From assembly GCA_023391415.1 (NCBI GenBank), contig JAEWAY010000018.1, positions 1 through 64,000 of the forward strand: a stretch of 64,000 bases of DNA. Direction: 5' to 3'. The notes beneath the pieces are model-generated. The model did no database searches and was not told where the DNA came from. It worked only from the letters and a program-made list of their open reading frames with translations. A program made the position numbers and the translations under genes. How positions within the stretch are numbered: the first letter of the stretch is position 1; each line of letters begins with the position of its first letter. The DNA comes from Bacteroidota bacterium. GTDB taxonomy: Bacteria; Bacteroidota; Bacteroidia; Cytophagales; Cytophagaceae. Shown here piece after piece: positions 60,501 through 64,000 of the stretch.

Positions 60501-61987
60501 TGGGCGTATATCTCTGGACATACGTGGGCGACGAGTATCAGCAATATGTCATCCGCGACAACAACATCAATCGTTGCGGGCTGGCTATTGTGGTGCAAAA
60601 CAGTCCCGGTGACGAAAACTATCTGGTGGAAATCAGCGGCAATACCATTGAAAACTTTTATTATTCAGGTATACAGGGTCTGACCAATACCGGGGGATTA
60701 CTGGTCAGAAACAATACAGTATATGTCAATGGGCTGACGGTGCAGTCTTATAACTGGTCGCCGGCAGGCAATATATTCGGGATCGCTGTTTCCGGCGGTG
60801 TGGTTGCCTCCAACAACATAATTGGAAATAATATGATAACGGTGAATCATCAGAAATTCGGAATTCAGGCCATTAACGCCACGAATGTACAAGCCAATGA
60901 AATCGAACGGGTGAAGTACGGTCTGTTTGTCAACTATGACAACATCGCTGTGGAAGGAAACAGGGCGCGGAACGCGGAAATCGGTCTGAGTCTGTTTAAC
61001 AATGTGGATTATACATACAATGTCAGTTGTAATACCTTTGTCAATACGTGGCTGGATAATACCACAGGCATCGAAATACGTACGGCCAGTCCTGTCGCCG
61101 CGTTGGGCTCAGCCTCGCGGGGTGGAGCCAATGCCTTTCATGGCATACATACCCCTGTAGCGAATAATGGATTAGCTACAGGCTTTACCTATTACCGGTA
61201 TTCGATAGCGGAAGAAAATGTGCCGGCTATAGGAGGGACTGCCGGTGGTAGTGTGGCTACCGTCGCTACCAGCCTTACAAAAGAAGATCTGTGCTCAGCG
61301 CCCGCGTCAAGACGGGCTCCGGCCGTTCCGGATTACCAGTCCGCGTTTACTTTACCCGGTCTGGTCACAGCGGAAAGCGATGAATTGCTCCGGGAAGCGC
61401 GTAAAGCGTTCGCGCGGGGAGACTATACCGTTTTTCAAATTATACTGAATGAGCTGAGCGTCCGGGATCTTAACCCTGATCAGCTTGGGCAAAAAGAGTA
61501 TTTTGACGTGATTGGGAGAATCAATAATCTGAACAGCCCCGCGTCATACCGCTTTACCGCTTCGGATAGTCTGGCGCTGGACCGGCTCGCCAATTCGGGC
61601 ATGAGCATCGCCTGGGAAGCCTGTCATATGCTCAAGTTGTATAATATCAACTGCTCATGTTCGGATCAGGCGGTCTCGACAGCCGTGACCGCTTCAAAAA
61701 GCTCAGTCAGCGACGCGTCCGTTTACGCTTTTCTCGCGCAGAATATACCCAATCCGGCGGCCGACGAGTCAATGATCAGCTTCTTTGTTCCGCATACGGT
61801 ACAAGAGGCGTATCTGGAAATCAATGAGCTGCACAGAGGGGCATTGCTGGAGAGGCACCGGATAACTGGTCGGGGCAACGGACAGGTGAGCGTTCGCCTT
61901 GCCAGCTATCCTCCCGGTATCTATGTGTATACCCTGTATCTGGACGGGAAACCATTTGATAAAAAGAAAATGGTCATCATCAGGTAG
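54539..61987 (+). CDS. Giant T9SS-exported adhesin-like protein (NHL-like, Ig-like, PPC, parallel beta-helix)
   Basis: This is a 2482-residue protein. The signal peptide is 1-19. Residues about 20-250 are unassigned. About 250-540 form NHL- or propeller-like repeats (IKEIGGFLYVLDQGYIKPSV, SNRLLISDRGGIHVLGMDK). After a middle region come Ig-like or PKD-like domains (about 900-1370) with three copies of an AGGIWSG / VGGIWSG / EGGVWSG motif. Three PPC-type domains (about 1380-1780) each contain a C-x-G-N ... Y / DVFYKF ... Y(M/Y)IV(C/A)EG pattern. About 1790-2260 look like a parallel beta-helix with recurring NN...I...N turns. A type A T9SS domain (about 2400-2482, IPNPAADESMISFF) closes it. Probably a surface or matrix protein. 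Confidence 0.72.
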   Translation: MRVFLLVLFVLLSAGKSMAGPEPTRKVARLIAANDWHLLRGYFEDSQRYEEFLSHFTLKNKKLPYRNPSSHLLVKGYKVLKVDNASIDLIEPGSGQVTNVRLSFEVKAERIIITDYSVQAKGRHAMRTDGSDGEFVMLASHGNDNPRYYSSYVDYYLQNSATSVPERNIEFRQINFDNLNVTLRWCEKILGVQVCGNKTRELEFGPVISKADAPGNEDFFRQITDLTAFSQGFSQTDYLEHDYIQTAVIVDKGLKQLVFMREGLLPWHYGSAPGEYAFQRPRAIKEIGGFLYVLDQGYIKPSVVVLKLSHTPDGDFQVRHIGTLDESSGIALTEPTDIGGFTAAGSNRLLISDRGGIHVLGMDKLSGMPVMPLARTIFYSVRDPLDLDYSYSLMSVNRLDASEHAENAVLITADNKIVSLPLYELDPANTNPFLTGNFVSQLSRDYLFTNLAYMVSEEKWYLTDYYGTLHNLSKNGRYMGFGCKEGTDEWNNELYEPIGITPNTITDPSNPFRYRFIVANKWDDNTGFKIFAPGLSITDARVFEDFDEAVLYFTFTTSGTWQAIEHATGVTFSGIKLNGNYVHPSAWNTQIVPGTPGAPGNELLAYPNVLVLDPQAQRVKRGWNTAELFITVFKSTGDEVISKKIDFYWLPTFYIPPSTSDGQAKINESSYINGSLVDFIYKPITVDNQGVFYSDDHKVVVSEGGKITFRSGSTFYSRTSASTALANFIFWPESGFELKENAYLCVSSGTSPSSEYHLPEISGVLELDNGYVLGANPPTLPEYQNATCVSPCYYYDAVAPEVQLSVAVDYDSGPAFTVTADPVGTTYANRARWEVEKYSGGTYINKETAIVEGKASVADLKTLLNYTFEPCSEYRVTLSIACNETGWLASASRTFSTAPVVNAGEDLRFCANEADMVLPGFSPAGGIWSGNGVSSSGFFMVNSVTPDAPHVLTYVYADAHGCIRSDTRIVTVYAVPSRPLVGNSLPLCEGGAMQLFIKPVANATYKWYSPDSELVITSDVNSNTLVNISPAMSGAYKGTVTVNGCESQSATTTAIIRDLPEVSAGVSQTICHEDSALILSGHNPVGGIWSGEHVTPTGVFQNQGLDIGKYLATYTYTDSYGCKGSSVKEVVVGPLVDAGPEQAFCGNQFIEPLLSGKPEGGVWSGMDVISGDSFDVNNAGTGSHAIIYTYEDTNGCIVSDSTFAVVRDVQPHAIPQIQQSVVCEGEAVDIVASPLIEEAEYIWEFPDRSVRTKANAISFAASEALAGTVHVRTEVYGCQSNNVPSVNLVVRELPGALNISGPDMICRQEMLVTYSVPLTGGSVYQWTVPAGAVLASGQGSNSIVAHMGDTEGVISVTETNAAGCKGEPNVLPVVFYPTPEGATMYNPVEIGRLTACNAYSGQFNTTTGCFGNDYDAAKGHSNGKISPDVFLRFELEYDSDVEISLCGSSFDTFLHLLDGAGNRLMSNDDHSSCGTSYPRNRTSYLRSNLAQGTYMIVCEGYSNLSGLVDIQVRNYTQRPGASLANPIALGTLEPCQLVSGRAGNTPERCYGNTYTGSSNQGSDDVFYTFTLAQSGTVAISLCKSDFRTWLHVLDASRDVLKSGWEYGRLCMTDRSSAELALSAGTYYIVAEGEGTASGNIDLEVILIDGSRPGSSMANPIVIGDLTHCRSYSDRQSNTFEQCFGNTYTDQSSHDVFYKFSLSASKTLRFSTCKSSSLDTYIHLLRANGTRITYSNDNWSCLYASGSLISTVNLNPGDYYLVVEGYGLKVGEYELEISDTDTNCPRDCQRLYSSQTAFSENLGNYGSKTTYTGGGVFDGIYHVLGDIELKEGRYTLRPGTVFYVEGAASGTNVTGSKITVGKNATLELNGATITAACETMWYGIELDVRDPGTEGVEIYSHYYSEISNARYGIVAVTPQNPLDQPRMIGGAPSDRYRLRITNTRFYNNYQHIYLPRARSYYADNTISSSSFDCSPATMLAPWTGQYSSMGVYLWTYVGDEYQQYVIRDNNINRCGLAIVVQNSPGDENYLVEISGNTIENFYYSGIQGLTNTGGLLVRNNTVYVNGLTVQSYNWSPAGNIFGIAVSGGVVASNNIIGNNMITVNHQKFGIQAINATNVQANEIERVKYGLFVNYDNIAVEGNRARNAEIGLSLFNNVDYTYNVSCNTFVNTWLDNTTGIEIRTASPVAALGSASRGGANAFHGIHTPVANNGLATGFTYYRYSIAEENVPAIGGTAGGSVATVATSLTKEDLCSAPASRRAPAVPDYQSAFTLPGLVTAESDELLREARKAFARGDYTVFQIILNELSVRDLNPDQLGQKEYFDVIGRINNLNSPASYRFTASDSLALDRLANSGMSIAWEACHMLKLYNINCSCSDQAVSTAVTASKSSVSDASVYAFLAQNIPNPAADESMISFFVPHTVQEAYLEINELHRGALLERHRITGRGNGQVSVRLASYPPGIYVYTLYLDGKPFDKKKMVIIR

Positions 61988-62033
61988 TCATCTTGGTCTT
62001 TATACTTTTTTAACAATAATTCATTTTTATATC

Positions 62034-64000
62034 ATGTTTAGAAAGATCGTTTTACATTGGCTGATAGCCTTGGTTCTGTCAGGGATATCCGTCACTCATG
62101 CTCAGCATGTGCCGGATGAGGCGCCTCCAAAAAATCAGTTGAACAGCGCTGTAACGGAAGAGGGCCGGGGTTTGCTGGATACAAGAACGCTGTATTCGGT
62201 AAGAGCCGCCGCGTTCAACTCCTGGAATCTGAGCGGCTGGCATATGGACAGCGGCGCGGGTATTACAACGGGGCAGTATCAGCCAAACGCTGTGCTGCGA
62301 GCTACGAGTCCGTTTATATCCCTTCCGGAAATTGCTTCGGATGAAGTGCTCAGGTTGAGCATGGATGAATATTTTTCACTGGAATCCGATTATGATTTCG
62401 GACAGGTGCTGATCTCGGCAGACAGTGGAGCAAGCTGGCGGGTAGCGCGGAGAAATACCGGAAAAACCAATCCCCGGACAACGTATATGAACATCAGTGG
62501 CTATGCGGGGGAAACCATCCAGTTCGCGCTGGAGCTGAGTGCCGACGCTTCCTTTGAAAGCACCGGCTGGACCATATCCGGTATGGAGCTTGAGCTGGGA
62601 AAAGTAATTACCACGCTGCTTCCTGTACCGGGATACCAACCAGCCGCGGGAGCGAACAGCCGTATTCAATCCGGTCTCAAAACCCTTGAGATTACAGCCG
62701 TTCACGATGATAATTTTCCGGAAGCCGTGTTTGTGGATTTTGTCTACAATGTAGACGGAGAGTTTGAATCCGGTTTGTCGGTCAATGATCTGATTGTTCA
62801 TGAAAACGGGAGTGAGCAGCTTGGCTGTCTTCGTTTGTGGGGCCCACAGGATATAGAAAGAGCGGTGGATGTCGTGATCCTGATGGATAATAGCGGGAGC
62901 ATGGGCGATGAGCAGGCCGCGGTGCTTGCCAATATCGAAGACTTTGTAGACAATCTGTCGGCTTCTGGCAGAGACAGCCGTTTTGCTCTGGTACGTTTCG
63001 GGCAAAGCGGCAGCCCCATTGAGAAAATTGAAGCGGTGGACGCGCTGGTTTATCCGGTAAGCTATTTTACCGGTGATGTCAATGTATTCAAAACGATTCT
63101 TTCGCGCAACAATACCAGCGGTTCGATAGAAAGAGGATACGAAGCGCTGTCACTGGCGGCCGGAGATTTAAGTTTCAGGCCCAATGCCGATAAGGTATTT
63201 ATCCTGATTACCGATGAAAACGCCACCGGTTCCAATCTGGGACCAACCACCAGAGAGCAGGTAATCAGTCAGCTCAATGCCGGACAAATCAGGGTATATT
63301 CCATGATTCCGTCCAGTACGGCATACGACGCGACCTATGGAGAAGTAAGCACCCGGACCAATGGAAAACGCTATAATATCCTCGCGTCTATGGACGATAT
63401 ACTTACGGAAATAGGCGGCTCGATTTCCAATAAATACACATTGAGGTATTGTCCGGAAAATAAAAAAAGAGATGGATTCTTAAGGGAAGTAATTATTAGT
63501 TTGAAAGAAGATACGGAAGTAAAAGATACCGGGCACTATACTCCGGAGGCCGACAAGGCGTATATAACCCGTATGCCTGCCACGGCCTCGCTGGATTATA
63601 CGGCGGTTCCCGCGTCCACCGGCTTGAGATTGGAAGTAGTGGTCGATGATCCCTCAGCGCCTTTCGCGAGCAATGTCGATATTTACATAGCCGAGCTGAA
63701 TGGTACCACCTTTACCAGATACACCATGACCCCGGATTTGCTTAGTCCGGAGACAGAGCGGGTTTATTTCTTCGAAGTTCCTGCCCTACAGGTCTTCCAC
63801 CCGGGTTTTAAATATTATGTAGTAGCGGATTATGCCAATGGGGATCTGCTGAAGACTCCGAGCAGGGAAGAAGACTTTTTTGCCTGGACAGTGGCTGTAC
63901 TTCCCAATGAGCCGCCTGAAATTGATGTGTTAAGCAGCCTGCTTTCCCCTCAATGCGCGAATTACACGCTGCAATTTACCGTCTCTGATCTGACGATCGA
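62034..64000 (+). CDS. von Willebrand A domain secreted protein (partial, runs off the window)
   Basis: At least 655 codons remain open to the window end. The ATG at 62034 gives a signal peptide (MFRKIVLHWLIALVLSGIS, cleaving after VTHAQ). Residues about 30-190 look like a beta-sandwich or lectin-like fold (SGWHMDSGAGITTGQYQPN). The VWA domain begins at about 275, with the MIDAS motif DNSGS (Asp285) and a later acidic ITDENATG. Downstream regions are beta-rich. It follows the giant gene by 46 bases on the same strand, with no terminator. The 3' end and any T9SS domain lie outside the window. Possibly an adhesion or complex-forming partner. Confidence 0.75.
   Translation, partial: MFRKIVLHWLIALVLSGISVTHAQHVPDEAPPKNQLNSAVTEEGRGLLDTRTLYSVRAAAFNSWNLSGWHMDSGAGITTGQYQPNAVLRATSPFISLPEIASDEVLRLSMDEYFSLESDYDFGQVLISADSGASWRVARRNTGKTNPRTTYMNISGYAGETIQFALELSADASFESTGWTISGMELELGKVITTLLPVPGYQPAAGANSRIQSGLKTLEITAVHDDNFPEAVFVDFVYNVDGEFESGLSVNDLIVHENGSEQLGCLRLWGPQDIERAVDVVILMDNSGSMGDEQAAVLANIEDFVDNLSASGRDSRFALVRFGQSGSPIEKIEAVDALVYPVSYFTGDVNVFKTILSRNNTSGSIERGYEALSLAAGDLSFRPNADKVFILITDENATGSNLGPTTREQVISQLNAGQIRVYSMIPSSTAYDATYGEVSTRTNGKRYNILASMDDILTEIGGSISNKYTLRYCPENKKRDGFLREVIISLKEDTEVKDTGHYTPEADKAYITRMPATASLDYTAVPASTGLRLEVVVDDPSAPFASNVDIYIAELNGTTFTRYTMTPDLLSPETERVYFFEVPALQVFHPGFKYYVVADYANGDLLKTPSREEDFFAWTVAVLPNEPPEIDVLSSLLSPQCANYTLQFTVSDLTI

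Noticed and set aside
1..64000. CRISPR arrays, tRNA or rRNA genes
   Set aside because: No regularly spaced direct repeats with unique spacers and no tRNA-like T-arm with a GTTCRANTC core were seen in the intergenic regions.

Overview
The window looks like chromosomal DNA of a member of the Bacteroidota, most likely a Cytophagales-type marine or polysaccharide-degrading bacterium. The reasons are several secreted proteins ending in type IX secretion (T9SS) type A sorting domains, a propeller-type histidine kinase paired with a LytTR regulator, Bacteroidota-style promoters (TTG / TAnnTTTG) and weak Shine-Dalgarno sites. The taxonomic call is inference; no rRNA or tRNA gene was seen.

Layout. 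1-810: one end of an IS3-family insertion sequence (orfA, and orfB cut by the window edge) with a programmed -1 frameshift site. 876-3314: a KtrA/KtrB-type potassium uptake pair. 3632-10786: three T9SS-exported proteins on the minus strand (CotH-type kinase; SASA esterase with CBM9; a large deacetylase-GH8-CBM9 enzyme). A second GH8 protein with an N-terminal binding module lies at 31661-33640, so the region has a xylan or xylo-oligosaccharide theme. 11-16 kb: small lipoprotein, outer-membrane barrel, LytTR regulator and propeller kinase. 16-31.5 kb: mostly housekeeping and stress genes (nhaA, mutS2, SLC13 transporter, IscA-like protein, thiL, hmp-nsrR with a clear operator, aldo-keto reductase, DUF296, MFS, DUF892, zinc alcohol dehydrogenase). 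Two tiny tandem secreted proteins at 22772-23090 are easy to miss.

33.8-38.6 kb holds a tail-fibre-like surface protein, an unknown T9SS cargo and a PAS-LuxR regulator. 38.8-47.9 kb is a visibly AT-richer island. It opens with two copies of a 104-bp dispersed repeat and a 5'-truncated gene remnant, followed by a type I restriction-modification operon (hsdM, hsdS, a GxxExxY gene, dinD, hsdR). The GxxExxY gene is bounded by a perfect 17-bp inverted repeat, as if it were itself a small inserted unit. Two XRE regulators follow.

49.2-64 kb is the least familiar part. It holds a lipoprotein with an HExxH zincin-like motif and three tandem paralogous secreted proteins of unknown family. After these come a 2482-residue T9SS adhesin-like protein (NHL-like, Ig-like, PPC and beta-helix sections) and a von Willebrand A protein that runs off the window. 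All six are co-directional and closely packed, so they probably form one surface-exposed system. This is the best candidate in the window for something undescribed.
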